Under the pieces are notes generated by a model that was given only the letters and a program-made list of their open reading frames with translations, did no database searches and was not told the DNA's origin. The position numbers and the translations under genes are program-made. Of a stretch of DNA of 64,000 bases, positions 26,317-36,516 are shown piece after piece. The stretch lies in NCBI RefSeq assembly GCF_015461805.1, contig NZ_JACVZE010000004.1:310001-374000 (forward strand), read 5' to 3'. Position 1 is the stretch's first letter. Every line of letters begins with the position of its first letter. The stretch comes from Pseudomonas pisciculturae (GTDB lineage Bacteria > Pseudomonadota > Gammaproteobacteria > Pseudomonadales > Pseudomonadaceae).

Positions 26317-28506
26317 ATGCGCCGCCTGTTGTCCTGCCTGCTGCTGTGCCTGCTACCCCTCCTCGCCCAAGCCGTCGAAACCCCACGCCCGAAAATCGGC
26401 CTGGTGCTGTCCGGGGGCGCCGCCCGTGGCCTGGCCCATATCGGCGTGCTCAAGGCGCTGGAAGAGCAAGGCATCCAGATCGATGCGATTGCTGGCACCA
26501 GCATGGGCGCGGTCATCGGCGGGCTGTACGCCTCGGGCTACAAGATCGATGAACTGGAAAAACTCGCGCTGAACATTGATTGGCAACAGGCACTGTCCGA
26601 TGCGCCACCACGGGAAGACGTGCCGTTTCGGCGCAAGCAGGATGACCGCGATTTCCTGGTCAAGCAAAAGCTGAGCTTTCGCGACGACGGCAGCCTCGGC
26701 TTGCCGTTGGGCGTGATCCAGGGCCAAAACCTGGCGCTGCTGCTGGAGAGCATGTTCGCCCACAGCAGCAACACGCGTAATTTTGACAAGCTGCCGATCC
26801 CCTTCCGCGCCGTGGCCACCGATATCACCACCGGTGAAAAAGTCGTGTTCAGCAAGGGCCACCTGCCTCAGGTGATCCGCGCCAGCATGTCGATCCCGGC
26901 GGTGTTTGCCCCAGTGGAGCTGGACGGGCGCCTGCTGGTAGACGGAGGCATGACCGATAACATCCCGCTGGATGTGGCACGGGAGATGGGCGTGGATATC
27001 GCCATCGTCGTGGACATCGGCACCCCACTGCGTTCACGCAAGCAACTGGCGACGGTAGTGGATGTGCTCAACCAATCCATCACCCTGATGACCCGGCGCA
27101 ATTCCGAAGAGCAACTCAAGGCCCTGCACCCCAAAGACGTGTTGATTCAACCGCCGCTGTCCGCCTTTGGCGTAACCGACTTCGGCCGTGCCAAAGACAT
27201 GATCGACGCCGGCTACCGAGCCACCCGCGCCCTCGACCTGCGATTGGCCCACCTGCGCCCTGCCGAACCCATCGACCCGGAGTTGGCAGCGGCGCGCACA
27301 CCCGGTGAGCGCACGCCGGTGATCACCGCGATCAATGTAGAAAACGACTCGAAAGTCAGCGACGACGTGATCCGCTACTACATCCGCCAACCCCTGGGCG
27401 AACCACTCAACCTGGGGCGACTGCAAACCGACATGGGCACCTTGTACGGCCTGGATTATTTCGAGCAGGTGCAATACCGCGTCATCAAGAAAGGCCAGGA
27501 CAACACCCTGGTGATCAGCGCGCGGGGCAAACGCAGCGGCACCGACTACCTGCGCCTGGGCCTGAACCTGTCGGACGACATGCGTGGCGACAGCGCCTTC
27601 AACCTCGGCGCCAGCTACCGCATGAACGGCATCAACCGCCTAGGCGCCGAATGGCTGACGCGGGTGCAGATTGGTGATCGGCAAGAGCTGTACAGCGAGT
27701 TCTACCAACCGATGGACACAGGCTCGCGCTATTTCGTCGCGCCCTATATCAGCGCCCAGGCACAGAACGTCGAGCTGATCCTGGACAACGACCCCATCTC
27801 CGAATACCGCCTGGAACGCTACGGTTTCGGCCTGAACGTGGGGCGCCAGATCGGCAACAGCGGCGAGATTCGCTTCGGCGTCGGCGAGGCCTGGGGCAAG
27901 GCGGATGTGCGTATCGGCGACCGCGACCTGCCGAGCGTGAGTTTCAGCGAAGGCTTCTATGAATTGAAGTATTCCTTCGACTCACTGGACAACGTGTACT
28001 TCCCCCACAGTGGTGAAGATATCGGCCTGGCCTACCGCGAATTCGAACCGGGGCTGGGCTCGGACCAGCGCTATCGCCAGTGGGAGTTCAAGCTGGACAA
28101 GGCCATGAGCAACGGCCCGGACACCTTGGTGCTGGGCGGGCGTTACGGCAGAACGTTGGACAAATCCGACGTGGTGATTTCCAGCTTCCTGCTGGGCGGA
28201 GCGCGGCAATTGTCGGGTTTTCGCGAGGATGCAATTTCAGGGCAGAACATCAGCCTGATGCGGGCGGTGTACTACAGGCGCCTGACGCCGCGGTCGTATT
28301 TGCCGTTGGATTTCCCGTTGTACCTGGGCGCGTCGCTGGAGCGAGGCCGGGCGTGGAACAACGATAACGAGTTCGACAGTGGCTACATCAATGCGGCGAG
28401 TATCTTTTTGGGGTTTGATACGCCGTTGGGGCCGCTGAATTTCAGTTATGGGTTCAACGATGATAACCAGAAGGCGGTGTACCTGAACCTGGGCCAAACC
28501 TTCTGA
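26317..28506 (+). CDS. plpD: Patatin-like phospholipase autotransporter PlpD (type Vd secretion)
   Basis: A 729-residue single-chain autotransporter, about the length of P. aeruginosa PlpD. A signal peptide (LLSCLLLCLLPLLAQA) is followed by a patatin domain (about 25-310) with oxyanion SGGAARG, nucleophile S62 in GTSMG and D209 in VDGG, a POTRA domain (about 320-400), and an outer-membrane beta-barrel ending in NLGQTF with the C-terminal Phe. The family secretes or displays a class A1 phospholipase. The start at 26317 gives the complete signal peptide. A REP hairpin follows. Confidence 0.96.
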   Translation: MRRLLSCLLLCLLPLLAQAVETPRPKIGLVLSGGAARGLAHIGVLKALEEQGIQIDAIAGTSMGAVIGGLYASGYKIDELEKLALNIDWQQALSDAPPREDVPFRRKQDDRDFLVKQKLSFRDDGSLGLPLGVIQGQNLALLLESMFAHSSNTRNFDKLPIPFRAVATDITTGEKVVFSKGHLPQVIRASMSIPAVFAPVELDGRLLVDGGMTDNIPLDVAREMGVDIAIVVDIGTPLRSRKQLATVVDVLNQSITLMTRRNSEEQLKALHPKDVLIQPPLSAFGVTDFGRAKDMIDAGYRATRALDLRLAHLRPAEPIDPELAAARTPGERTPVITAINVENDSKVSDDVIRYYIRQPLGEPLNLGRLQTDMGTLYGLDYFEQVQYRVIKKGQDNTLVISARGKRSGTDYLRLGLNLSDDMRGDSAFNLGASYRMNGINRLGAEWLTRVQIGDRQELYSEFYQPMDTGSRYFVAPYISAQAQNVELILDNDPISEYRLERYGFGLNVGRQIGNSGEIRFGVGEAWGKADVRIGDRDLPSVSFSEGFYELKYSFDSLDNVYFPHSGEDIGLAYREFEPGLGSDQRYRQWEFKLDKAMSNGPDTLVLGGRYGRTLDKSDVVISSFLLGGARQLSGFREDAISGQNISLMRAVYYRRLTPRSYLPLDFPLYLGASLERGRAWNNDNEFDSGYINAASIFLGFDTPLGPLNFSYGFNDDNQKAVYLNLGQTF

Positions 28507-28519
28507 CGCAACGCTAATC

Positions 28520-28553
28520 AAATGTGGGAGGTGGCTTGCCCCCTCCCACATTT
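28520..28553. repeat. Compact REP hairpin
   Basis: AATGTGGGAGG...CCTCCCACATT with a short loop, 14 bases after plpD and before the convergent SlyA-like gene. It is a collapsed single-hairpin REP that may serve as the shared transcript end. Confidence 0.8.
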
Positions 28554-28574
28554 TGATCTTTGCTGTATTTAAGG

Positions 28575-29009
28575 TCAGGACTTTTCCAGATTCGCCAGAA
28601 TGTGCCCGTGCACCCGCATGCACACCTTCATATCCTCTTCATCCACCCCCACAAACAGTTCATGACGCAATTGCGTGGCAATGGTCTCGATCTGGTCGAT
28701 CAACGGCCGAGCGGTATCACACAGCAAGATGCGCTTGGCACGACGGTCTTCCACCACCGCCTGGCGTTGCACCAGGCCTTGGCCTTCAAGGCTGTCGAGC
28801 AACCGAGCCAGCGTTGGCCCCTCCACACCGACGCTTTGCGCCAGTTCACGCTGAGTAGGGGCTTCTTCAAAACGCGCCAGGTGCAGCAGCACCAGCCAGC
28901 GCGCTTGAGACAAACCCAGCCCCGCCAGGCGACGGTCCAGTTCGGCGCGCCAACCTCGGGACATCTGCGCCAACTGCATGCCAAAGCGGTGTTGATCGGT
29001 TAAAGGCAT
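28575..29009 (-). CDS. SlyA-like MarR family transcriptional regulator
   Basis: 144-residue winged-helix regulator. The segments RELAQSVGVEGPTLARLLDS and LVQRQAVVEDRRAKRI closely resemble the SlyA recognition helix and wing. An operator-like TTAGTCAGCTAA lies 44-55 bases upstream of its start, 10 of 12 bases identical to the SlyA consensus, which suggests autoregulation. Convergent with plpD; the far-upstream neighbour recQ is not clearly linked. Confidence 0.9.
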   Translation of the reverse strand: MPLTDQHRFGMQLAQMSRGWRAELDRRLAGLGLSQARWLVLLHLARFEEAPTQRELAQSVGVEGPTLARLLDSLEGQGLVQRQAVVEDRRAKRILLCDTARPLIDQIETIATQLRHELFVGVDEEDMKVCMRVHGHILANLEKS

Positions 29010-29052
29010 AAAAAACTCATGATTAAGACTGAAAACAAAGTGTGGCCAATTA

Positions 29053-29064
29053 TTAGTCAGCTAA
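29053..29064. promoter_or_regulatory. SlyA-type operator upstream of the SlyA-like gene
   Basis: TTAGTCAGCTAA, an inverted repeat TTAG-N4-CTAA that differs from the published SlyA consensus TTAGCAAGCTAA only in the two central-left bases. Position fits autorepression of the adjacent regulator. Confidence 0.6.
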
Positions 29065-29130
29065 GCATGAGCCATGCCGGTAGGCAAGCATCGCTATGTA
29101 CTGATTCGTTACATTGTCGTAATTGGCGCA

Positions 29131-31257
29131 CTAAATTTCGAATTCAGACTGTAAAGCGGCACGCACACAGTACAAAACACCTTCGGGTACACGCCCGGTA
29201 AACAGCGGCGCGATCTCCGCGACCGGTGGCAACTCGCCTTCTCCATCAAGAAACGCGTCCTGGATTTCACCGAGCAAATCCTCCGGCAAATCAAGGGCCT
29301 GCTCCAGTGACAGCTGTTGCTTGCCAATGGATTCGGCCAGCAGGGTGTAGACGTTTTTCTCCGAGCATTGCAACTGGCCGGCGATCTGAATCGGAGTCAT
29401 GCCGGCACGTGCCAGGCTGATCAACTCGTGGCGAATATCGGCGACTTCCTTTGGCGCTTCGGCTTGGCCGCCGAGCACTTCGAGGAAGGCCTGGCCGTAG
29501 CGCTCCAGCTTGCGCGCACCCACGCCGCTGACCCGCGCCATCTCGGCCATGGTGGTGGGCTGTTCGCGCAGCATCTCCAGCAAGGTGGAGTCGGGGAAAA
29601 TGACGTACGGCGGCACGCTGTGCTCCTGGGCCAATTTGCGCCGCAGGGTACGCAGGGCTTCCCACTGTTCGCGCTCTTCGCCACGCACAAGCTGGCTGGC
29701 CTGGCTGGTACTGGTCTTGGCGGTGGTCTGCGGCTTGAGGTCGCGGCGCAGCTCCAGGCTTACTTCGCCCTTGAGCAGTGGCCGGCAAGAGTCATTCAAA
29801 CGCAGGCCGCCATAGCCCTCGATGTCGATATCCACCAACCCACGGGCGACCATCTGGCGGAACAACGAACGCCACTCGCCTTCGGCGCGGGCCTTGCCAA
29901 CGCCATAGACCGAGAGTTTTTCATGGCCGAAGCTGCGGACTTTCTCGTTGTCCTTGCCCAGCAAGACATCCACCAAATGACCAACGCCGTAGCGCTGGCC
30001 CGTGCGATAGATGGCGGACAAGCCCTGGCGCGCCGGCTCGGTAGCGTCCCACGTCTGCACGCCGTCAATGCAGTTATCGCAGTGGCCGCAAGGCTCGGGC
30101 ATGTCTTCGTCGAAGTACGCCAGCAAGGTCTGGCGGCGGCAGCGGGTTTCTTCGCACAGCGAGAGCATGGCGTCGAGCTTGTGCTGCTCCAGCCGCTTGT
30201 GGCGCTCATCACCCTCGGAGTTTTGCAGCATCTGCTTGAGCATCACCACGTCTTGCAGGCTGTAGACCATCCACGCATCGGCCGGCAGGCCATCACGGCC
30301 AGCACGCCCGGTTTCCTGGTAGTACGCCTCAAGGGACTTGGGCAGGTCCATGTGAGCGACAAAGCGCACGTTGGATTTGTCGATACCCATGCCGAACGCG
30401 ATGGTGGCCACCATGATCAGGCCTTCCTCGTTGAGGAAGCGCTTCTGGTGGGCCGAGCGCGTTTCGTTAGGCAGGCCGGCGTGATAAGGCAGCGCCGGGT
30501 AGCCTTGCTCACAAAGGAACGCGGCTACTTCGTCGACCTTCTTGCGCGACAGGCAATAGACGATGCCCGCATCGCTGCGCCGCTCGGACAGGAACGCCAG
30601 CAACTGTTTGCGCGGCTGCTCCTTGGGCACGATACGGTAGAAAATATTCGGCCGGTCGAAGCTTGAGAGAAAGCGCTCGGCGTTCTGCAAATGCAGGCGC
30701 TCGACGATTTCTTCGCGAGTACGTTTATCGGCGGTAGCCGTCAGGGCGATACGCGGCACGTCGGGGAACAGCTCGGCCAATTGGCCCAGTTGCAGGTATT
30801 CGCGGCGGAAATCGTGACCCCATTGCGACACACAGTGGGCTTCGTCGATGGCGAACAGGGCAATTTCAAGGCTTTGCAGGAAGGCCAGCATGCGCGGCTG
30901 CACCAGGCGCTCGGGCGCGAGGTAGAGCATCTTCACTTCACCGCGCTTGATCCGCGCAGCCAGGTCGCGCTGCTGCTCGGCGCTGAGGGTGGAGTTCAAC
31001 GCGGCTGCGGCAACCCCCAGCTCTTCGAGGGTCGCGACCTGATCGTCCATCAAGGCGATCAGCGGCGACACCACCACTGCCAGGCCGTTGCGCAACAACG
31101 CAGGCACTTGGAAGCACAACGACTTGCCGCCGCCGGTAGGCATCAATACCAGGGCGTCACCACCACTGGCCACGCGCTCAATGATCGCACCCTGGCGGCC
31201 ACGAAAACTGTCGTAGCCGAAGATGTCCTTGAGGACGCGTTGAGCCTGCTCGAGCAT
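29131..31257 (-). CDS. recQ: ATP-dependent DNA helicase RecQ
   Basis: 3'-5' helicase of recombination and fork repair, 708 residues. Helicase motifs: [10 protein letters not shown] (motif 0), [13 protein letters not shown] (Walker A), [14 protein letters not shown] (DEAH plus aromatic loop), and [10 protein letters not shown] (motif VI). Zn-binding cysteines ([15 protein letters not shown]) and the winged-helix domain follow, with an HRDC domain near 530-600. The ATG at 31257 ([14 protein letters not shown]) fits the family; the frame extends 50 codons further up without conservation. Confidence 0.97.
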   Translation of the reverse strand: MLEQAQRVLKDIFGYDSFRGRQGAIIERVASGGDALVLMPTGGGKSLCFQVPALLRNGLAVVVSPLIALMDDQVATLEELGVAAAALNSTLSAEQQRDLAARIKRGEVKMLYLAPERLVQPRMLAFLQSLEIALFAIDEAHCVSQWGHDFRREYLQLGQLAELFPDVPRIALTATADKRTREEIVERLHLQNAERFLSSFDRPNIFYRIVPKEQPRKQLLAFLSERRSDAGIVYCLSRKKVDEVAAFLCEQGYPALPYHAGLPNETRSAHQKRFLNEEGLIMVATIAFGMGIDKSNVRFVAHMDLPKSLEAYYQETGRAGRDGLPADAWMVYSLQDVVMLKQMLQNSEGDERHKRLEQHKLDAMLSLCEETRCRRQTLLAYFDEDMPEPCGHCDNCIDGVQTWDATEPARQGLSAIYRTGQRYGVGHLVDVLLGKDNEKVRSFGHEKLSVYGVGKARAEGEWRSLFRQMVARGLVDIDIEGYGGLRLNDSCRPLLKGEVSLELRRDLKPQTTAKTSTSQASQLVRGEEREQWEALRTLRRKLAQEHSVPPYVIFPDSTLLEMLREQPTTMAEMARVSGVGARKLERYGQAFLEVLGGQAEAPKEVADIRHELISLARAGMTPIQIAGQLQCSEKNVYTLLAESIGKQQLSLEQALDLPEDLLGEIQDAFLDGEGELPPVAEIAPLFTGRVPEGVLYCVRAALQSEFEI

Positions 31258-31533
31258 GTATAACTCCAAAATATCGCCGAAATCCCTCTGTACAGGCTGG
31301 CCGAAAAAACGCGAATTCACGGGAAATAATCCGTAAGCGAAGTTTTCACGGGTTGGCGCTTGGCCTGCACGGGCATCACAAAACGCGGCAGTATACCCGA
31401 GCGTCATCGGCCAAAGGGCGCCACTGACGAATAGCGGCTGCTATCTAAAACCTGGCAAATATGCAGTGCGGCTGGCCTGGGCGCGCAAGAACGCCTAGAA
31501 TTCAGCATCGTATATTCCCAAGGTAGCCCTTCA

Positions 31534-32121
31534 ATGTCCTTCGCTGAGCAACTAACCCGCCTGCAAGCCTTCCTCGACGCCGATGAGCTGCATGACGAGG
31601 CGCTGGACTACGTGGCCGCCCACGGCTACCTGACCGCCCTGTCCATCTGTGCCGAGCCCGTACCTGACCGTGAGTGGATCGACGCCCTGTTCGCCGAAGA
31701 ACCTCACTACGCCGACGCTGCCCAGCGTGAAGAAATCGAGTCGACCCTGATCGCTCTGAAAGCCCACATCGGTCGCCAACTGGCCTCCGACGAGGAATTC
31801 GAGCTGCCATGCGAGCTGGACCTGGGCGAAGAGCCAGACGACTCCGACCTGCGCGGCTGGTGCATCGGTTTCATGGAAGGCGTGTTCCTGCGCGAAGCCG
31901 CCTGGTTCGAAACCGCCGAAGAAGAAGTCAGCGAAATGCTGCTGCCGATCATGGTCGGTTCGGGCCTGTTCGACGACCAGCCGGAGTTCGCCGATATCGC
32001 CTCCGACGCCAACCTGATGGACGACATGATCGTACAGATCCCGGAAGCCCTCACCGCCCTGTACCTGCTGTGCAACGCCCCTGACGAAAAACCGGCGATC
32101 CTCAAGCCACGTCACCACTGA
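31534..32121 (+). CDS. UPF0149 / YecA family protein
   Basis: 195-residue acidic protein of the UPF0149 (YecA/YgfB-type) family. Helical N-terminal part (FLDADELHDEALDYVAAHGYLTAL region) and the conserved RGWCIGFMEGVFLREAAWF segment (about 107-128). No SEC-C zinc motif is present at the C-terminus. Function is not established. It is followed 20 bases on by the DUF454 gene, so the two may be cotranscribed. Confidence 0.85.
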   Translation: MSFAEQLTRLQAFLDADELHDEALDYVAAHGYLTALSICAEPVPDREWIDALFAEEPHYADAAQREEIESTLIALKAHIGRQLASDEEFELPCELDLGEEPDDSDLRGWCIGFMEGVFLREAAWFETAEEEVSEMLLPIMVGSGLFDDQPEFADIASDANLMDDMIVQIPEALTALYLLCNAPDEKPAILKPRHH

Positions 32122-32141
32122 GTCAGTTGCCCGTGACATCC

Positions 32142-32525
32142 ATGGGCAATCGCTCGCTGCTCCTGCGTTACGCACTGCTGGCCATCGGCTGGCTGAGCGT
32201 AGCGCTGGGGGTAGTCGGTATATTCCTGCCGGTATTGCCGACCACGCCCTTCCTGCTCCTCGCTGCTGCCTGCTTCGCCCGTAGCTCTCCGCGTTTCTAC
32301 CACTGGCTGGTGGAGCACCCGCGCCTGGGCCCGTGGATACGCGACTATTTGGAAGGTAATGGCATCCCCCTCAAAGGCAAGGTCTACGCCATCGGCCTGA
32401 TGTGGTTGAGCATCGGTTTTTCCTGCTACCTCGTCCCCCTCCCCTGGGCACGCGGTTTCATGCTGACCAGCGCCGTACTGGTGACCGTTTACATCCTGCG
32501 CCAGAAAACCCTGCCACCACGCTGA
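32142..32525 (+). CDS. DUF454 (YbaN-like) inner-membrane protein
   Basis: About 127 residues with three to four hydrophobic helices and the DUF454 signature LGVVGIFLPVLPTTPFLLLAAACFARSS (motif core GIFLPVLPTTPF), followed by LVEHPRLGPWIRDY. The start is uncertain: TTG 32127, GTG 32133 and ATG 32142 are in frame, and I chose the ATG. Function unknown. Confidence 0.85.
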   Translation: MGNRSLLLRYALLAIGWLSVALGVVGIFLPVLPTTPFLLLAAACFARSSPRFYHWLVEHPRLGPWIRDYLEGNGIPLKGKVYAIGLMWLSIGFSCYLVPLPWARGFMLTSAVLVTVYILRQKTLPPR

Positions 32526-32645
32526 GCACGTACCTGCGACATTCCCCCTCACACGACCTTGGTCGACACTGACTAACCCCAAGCATCATGCGAGACTGTC
32601 CAACCGGGCCTGGAATGCCTGGGTGTTCTTATGCTCGGAGTTACC

Positions 32646-35600
32646 ATGACGCTGTCCAGCGGGCTTATCGCCGCCGTTGCCCTGGCCTATATGGCCATTA
32701 TGTTTGCCATCGCTTTCTACGGTGACCGTCGCCATGCGCCGCTGCCGCCACGTATGCGTGCCTGGGTGTACAGCCTGTCGCTGGCCGTCTACTGCACCAG
32801 TTGGACCTTCTTCGGCGCTGTAGGCCAGGCTGCCGAACAGTTGTGGGCGTTTTTACCGATTTACCTGGGGCCGGTACTGTTGCTGGTGCTGGCACCCTGG
32901 GTGCTGCAGAAGATGATTCTGATCAGCAAGCAGGAAAACATTACCTCCATCGCCGACTTTATCGCGGCGCGCTATGGCAAATCCCAATCCCTGGCGGTAG
33001 TGGTGGCACTGATCTGCCTGGTGGGCGTGCTGCCGTATATCGCGCTGCAACTTAAGGGCATTGTGCTGGGGGTTAACCTGCTGATCGGCGCCGGCGCCGA
33101 CACCACTGGCACCCGCGCCCAAGACACGGCATTGATCGTGTCGCTGGTGCTGGCGTTGTTCACCATTGTGTTTGGTACGCGCAACCTCGATGCCACCGAA
33201 CACCACCGTGGCATGGTGCTGGCGATTGCATTTGAATCTTTGGTCAAGCTGTTCGCGTTTCTCGCGGTTGGCGCGTTTGTAACCTACGGCCTTTACGACG
33301 GTTTCGGCGACCTGTTCAGCCAGGCCATGCTCGCGCCACGCCTGGATGAATACTGGAAAGAGACCGTCAACTGGCCCTCCATGGTGGTGCAGACCGGTGT
33401 GGCCATGATGGCAATCATCTGCCTGCCGCGACAGTTCCATGTCACGGTGGTGGAGAACATCGACCCTCAGGATCTGCGCCTGGCCAAGTGGGTGTTTCCG
33501 GCTTACTTGATTCTCGCCGCACTGTTTGTGATCCCGATCGCCCTCGGCGGCAAGATGCTGTTGCCCGCATCGGTATTGCCGGATTCCTACGTGATCAGCC
33601 TGCCCATGGCAGAAGCCCACCCTGCCCTGGCGGTGCTGGCGTTTATCGGCGGCGCCTCGGCGGCGACCGGCATGGTGATCGTGGCGAGTATCGCGTTGTC
33701 GACCATGGTCTCCAACGACATGCTGCTGCCCTGGCTGCTGCGGCGCTCCAGCGCGGAGCGGCCGTTCGAGGTGTTCCGCCACTGGATGCTGTCGGTGCGT
33801 CGGGTCAGCATCGTGATCATCCTGCTGCTGGCCTATGTGAGTTATCGATTACTGGGCTCCACGGCGAGCCTGGCGACCATCGGCCAGATCGCCTTTGCCG
33901 CCGTGACGCAGCTGGCGCCGGCGATGCTTGGCGCGCTGTATTGGAAGCAGGCGAACCGGCGTGGTGTATTTGCTGGGCTGGCGGCGGGTACATTCCTGTG
34001 GTTTTACACCTTGGTCCTACCGGTTACGGCGAAAAGCCTAGGCTGGTCCCTTAGCCTTTTCCCTGGGCTGACGTGGATGCATTCCCACCCGTTAGGGCTG
34101 TCCGTCACTTCGCTGACCCTGGGCACGGTGTTCTCACTGGCGGGTAACTTCACCCTGTTTGTTTGGGTGTCGATGCTGTCGCGTACACGGGTGTCTGAAC
34201 ACTGGCAAGCCGGGCGCTTTATCGGCCAGGAAATCAGCCAGCGGGCCAGCGCCCGTTCGATGTTGTCGGTGCAGATCAGCGACCTGCTCAGCCTGGCTGC
34301 GCGCTTTGTGGGCGAGGAGCGCGCCCAGCAGAGCTTTATTCGCTTCGCCTATCGTCAGGGCAAAGGCTTCAACCCCAACCAGAACGCCGACAATGACTGG
34401 ATCGCCCACACCGAGCGCCTGCTGGCCGGTGTACTCGGCGCATCATCGACGCGTGCGGTGGTAAAGGCGGCGATTGAAGGCAGGGAAATGCAACTGGAGG
34501 ATGTCGTACGAATCGCCGACGAAGCCTCCGAAGTGCTGCAATTCAACCGTGCGCTGCTGCAAGGCGCGATTGAAAACATCACCCAGGGCATCAGCGTGGT
34601 TGACCAGTCCCTCAGGTTAGTGGCGTGGAACCGGCGCTATCTGGAGCTGTTCAACTACCCGGACGGCTTGATCAGCGTGGGCCGCCCGATTGCCGACATC
34701 ATTCGCTACAACGCCGAGCGCGGCCTGTGCGGGCCGGGCGAGGCCGAGGTGCATGTGGCGCGACGCCTGCACTGGATGCGCCAGGGCCGCGCGCACACCT
34801 CCGAGCGTTTATTCCCCAACGGGCGGGTGATCGAACTGATCGGCAACCCCATGCCCGGCGGCGGTTTCGTGATGAGTTTCACCGACATTACCGCGTTCCG
34901 TGAGGCTGAGCAGGCACTCACCGAGGCCAACGAAGGCCTGGAACGACGGGTGACCGAGCGCACCCATGAGCTGTCGCAACTCAACGTGGCGCTGACCGAT
35001 GCCAAGGGTGTGGCCGAATCCGCCAGCCAGTCAAAGACCCGCTTCCTCGCGGCGGTCAGCCATGACCTGATGCAGCCGCTGAACGCTGCGCGGCTGTTCT
35101 CCGCCGCCCTCTCCCATCAGAACGATGGGCTGTCCGGCGAAGCGCGGCAGTTGGTGCAGCATTTGGACAGCTCACTGCGTTCCGCCGAAGACCTGATCAG
35201 CGACTTGCTGGATATCTCGCGCCTGGAAAACGGCAAGATCAACCCGCAGCGCCAACCCTTTGTACTTAACGAACTGTTCGACACCCTGGGCGCTGAGTTC
35301 AAGGCACAAGCCCAGGAGCAAGGCCTGCGCTTCCGCCTGCGCGGCAGCCGTGTGCGGGTCGACAGTGACATCAAGTTGCTGCGGCGCATTCTGCAGAATT
35401 TTCTTACCAACGCGTTCCGTTATGCCGACGGCCCGGTGCTGCTGGGCGTACGCCGACGCCAGGGCGAACTGTGCCTGGAAGTCTGGGACCGAGGCCCCGG
35501 CATTCCGCCGGATAAGCAGAAGGTGATCTTCGAAGAATTCAAACGCCTGGACAGCCATCAAACGCGCGCCGAAAAAGGCCTGGGACTGGGCTTGGCGATT

Positions 35601-36116
35601 GCCGACGGGCTGTGCCGCGTCTTGGGCCATCGCTTGAGCGTGCGTTCATGGCCGGGCAAGGGCAGCGTCTTCAGCGTCAGCGTGCCCTTGGCACGCAACC
35701 AGGCCAGCCCCCGCGTGGTGGCCCCGCAAGAAAATGGCCTGCCACTGAGTGGCGCACAGGTGCTGTGTGTCGATAACGAAGAAAGCATCCTGATCGGCAT
35801 GCGCAGCCTGTTGAGCCGCTGGGGTTGCGAGGTATACACCGCCACCGACCAGGCGCAATGCGCGGCATTGCTGGCCGATGGCGTACGCCCGCAGTTGGCC
35901 TTGGTGGATTACCACCTTGACCATGGCGAAACCGGGACCGAATTGATGGGGTGGTTGCGGGCGCAGTTGGCCGAGCCGATTCCAGGGGTGGTGATCAGTG
36001 CTGACGGGCGGCCGGAGATGGTGGCCGAGGTGCATGCGGCGGGGTTGGATTACCTGGCCAAGCCGGTGAAGCCTGCGGCGTTGCGGGCGTTGTTGAGCCG
36101 GCATTTGCCGCTGTAA
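32646..36116 (+). CDS. Hybrid histidine kinase with N-terminal sodium/solute symporter domain (PA3271-like)
   Basis: 1156 residues. The N-terminal half (about 1-520) has roughly 13 membrane helices of the SSS transporter family (ENITSIADFIAARYGKS, GASAATGMVIVASIALSTM), as in CbrA. Then a linker, a PAS_7-type domain (about 650-760), coiled coil, HisKA with LAAVSHDLMQPLNAARL, an ATPase domain (LQNFLTNAFRYA, RGPGIP, KGLGLGLAI) and a C-terminal receiver (about 1040-1155, VDYHLDH with the Asp). Unlike CbrA it carries its own receiver. The start at 32646 has GGAG 6 bases upstream. The stimulus, possibly a transported solute, is unknown, and no response regulator gene is adjacent. Confidence 0.92.
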   Translation: MTLSSGLIAAVALAYMAIMFAIAFYGDRRHAPLPPRMRAWVYSLSLAVYCTSWTFFGAVGQAAEQLWAFLPIYLGPVLLLVLAPWVLQKMILISKQENITSIADFIAARYGKSQSLAVVVALICLVGVLPYIALQLKGIVLGVNLLIGAGADTTGTRAQDTALIVSLVLALFTIVFGTRNLDATEHHRGMVLAIAFESLVKLFAFLAVGAFVTYGLYDGFGDLFSQAMLAPRLDEYWKETVNWPSMVVQTGVAMMAIICLPRQFHVTVVENIDPQDLRLAKWVFPAYLILAALFVIPIALGGKMLLPASVLPDSYVISLPMAEAHPALAVLAFIGGASAATGMVIVASIALSTMVSNDMLLPWLLRRSSAERPFEVFRHWMLSVRRVSIVIILLLAYVSYRLLGSTASLATIGQIAFAAVTQLAPAMLGALYWKQANRRGVFAGLAAGTFLWFYTLVLPVTAKSLGWSLSLFPGLTWMHSHPLGLSVTSLTLGTVFSLAGNFTLFVWVSMLSRTRVSEHWQAGRFIGQEISQRASARSMLSVQISDLLSLAARFVGEERAQQSFIRFAYRQGKGFNPNQNADNDWIAHTERLLAGVLGASSTRAVVKAAIEGREMQLEDVVRIADEASEVLQFNRALLQGAIENITQGISVVDQSLRLVAWNRRYLELFNYPDGLISVGRPIADIIRYNAERGLCGPGEAEVHVARRLHWMRQGRAHTSERLFPNGRVIELIGNPMPGGGFVMSFTDITAFREAEQALTEANEGLERRVTERTHELSQLNVALTDAKGVAESASQSKTRFLAAVSHDLMQPLNAARLFSAALSHQNDGLSGEARQLVQHLDSSLRSAEDLISDLLDISRLENGKINPQRQPFVLNELFDTLGAEFKAQAQEQGLRFRLRGSRVRVDSDIKLLRRILQNFLTNAFRYADGPVLLGVRRRQGELCLEVWDRGPGIPPDKQKVIFEEFKRLDSHQTRAEKGLGLGLAIADGLCRVLGHRLSVRSWPGKGSVFSVSVPLARNQASPRVVAPQENGLPLSGAQVLCVDNEESILIGMRSLLSRWGCEVYTATDQAQCAALLADGVRPQLALVDYHLDHGETGTELMGWLRAQLAEPIPGVVISADGRPEMVAEVHAAGLDYLAKPVKPAALRALLSRHLPL

Positions 36117-36137
36117 GACCGGATGTACTCGGTGAAA

Positions 36138-36180
36138 CATGTGGGAGGGGGCTTGCTCCCGATGGCTTTGTGTCAGGCGA
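36138..36180. repeat. Single REP sequence after the hybrid kinase gene
   Basis: ATGTGGGAGGGGGCTTGCTC followed by the usual CCGATGGC...TGTGTCAG inner sequence, unpaired with an inverted partner nearby. The partner type recurs at 36547-36640. Confidence 0.8.
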
Positions 36181-36335
36181 TAGAGGGGTTTGGGCGGGGT
36201 ACATATCCATTATTTTGGTGAGGGCTGCTATTGGTTTCGCCCTTACGGCGAGTCACTTTTGGAAAAGAGCCCCAAAAGTAACCAAAAGGGCTCTTGCCTC
36301 ACCACTCGGTGCCTCGCCTAGGCTCGGCATGCCCG

Positions 36336-36436
36336 AACGCAGGCTTGAATCCGTGGGCCGCCGTCATGGGCCATCCTTGGCCCAGGACGGCTAACCCGGC
36401 GTCCTGCCGGGTTACCCACGTATTCAAGCCTGCGTT
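36336..36436. repeat. Long inverted-repeat element
   Basis: Arms AACGCAGGCTTGAATCCGTG... (36336-36357) and its complement (36415-36436) match at 21 of 22 positions. The 57-base interior holds further small inverted repeats (GGGCCATCCTTGGCCC and AACCCGGC...GCCGGGTT). The flanking left sequence, with CCAAAAGTAACCAAAAGG, looks like part of the same dispersed element. No ORF is convincing. I recall similar sequence recurring between genes in fluorescent pseudomonads. Confidence 0.75.
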
Positions 36437-36489
36437 AGGCCAGCGTGGTTAACGGGGCGCCTGAGATCAAGATCAAAAGCCAAATCAAA

Positions 36490-36516
36490 AGCCAGAGCCA
36501 GAGCCAGAGCCAGAGC
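36490..36516. repeat. Hexamer tandem repeat (GCCAGA)4
   Basis: Four and a third copies of GCCAGA, preceded by related AAAGCC/AAATC units, inside the 534-base intergenic interval 36117-36650. Likely prone to slippage. Confidence 0.85.

Noticed and set aside
36239..36460. Short frame in the 36.2-36.4 kb repeat region
   Set aside because: Translation of a dispersed non-coding repeat; no ribosome-binding site.
36490..36516. CRISPR array
   Set aside because: Six-base tandem units without spacers; a simple sequence repeat.
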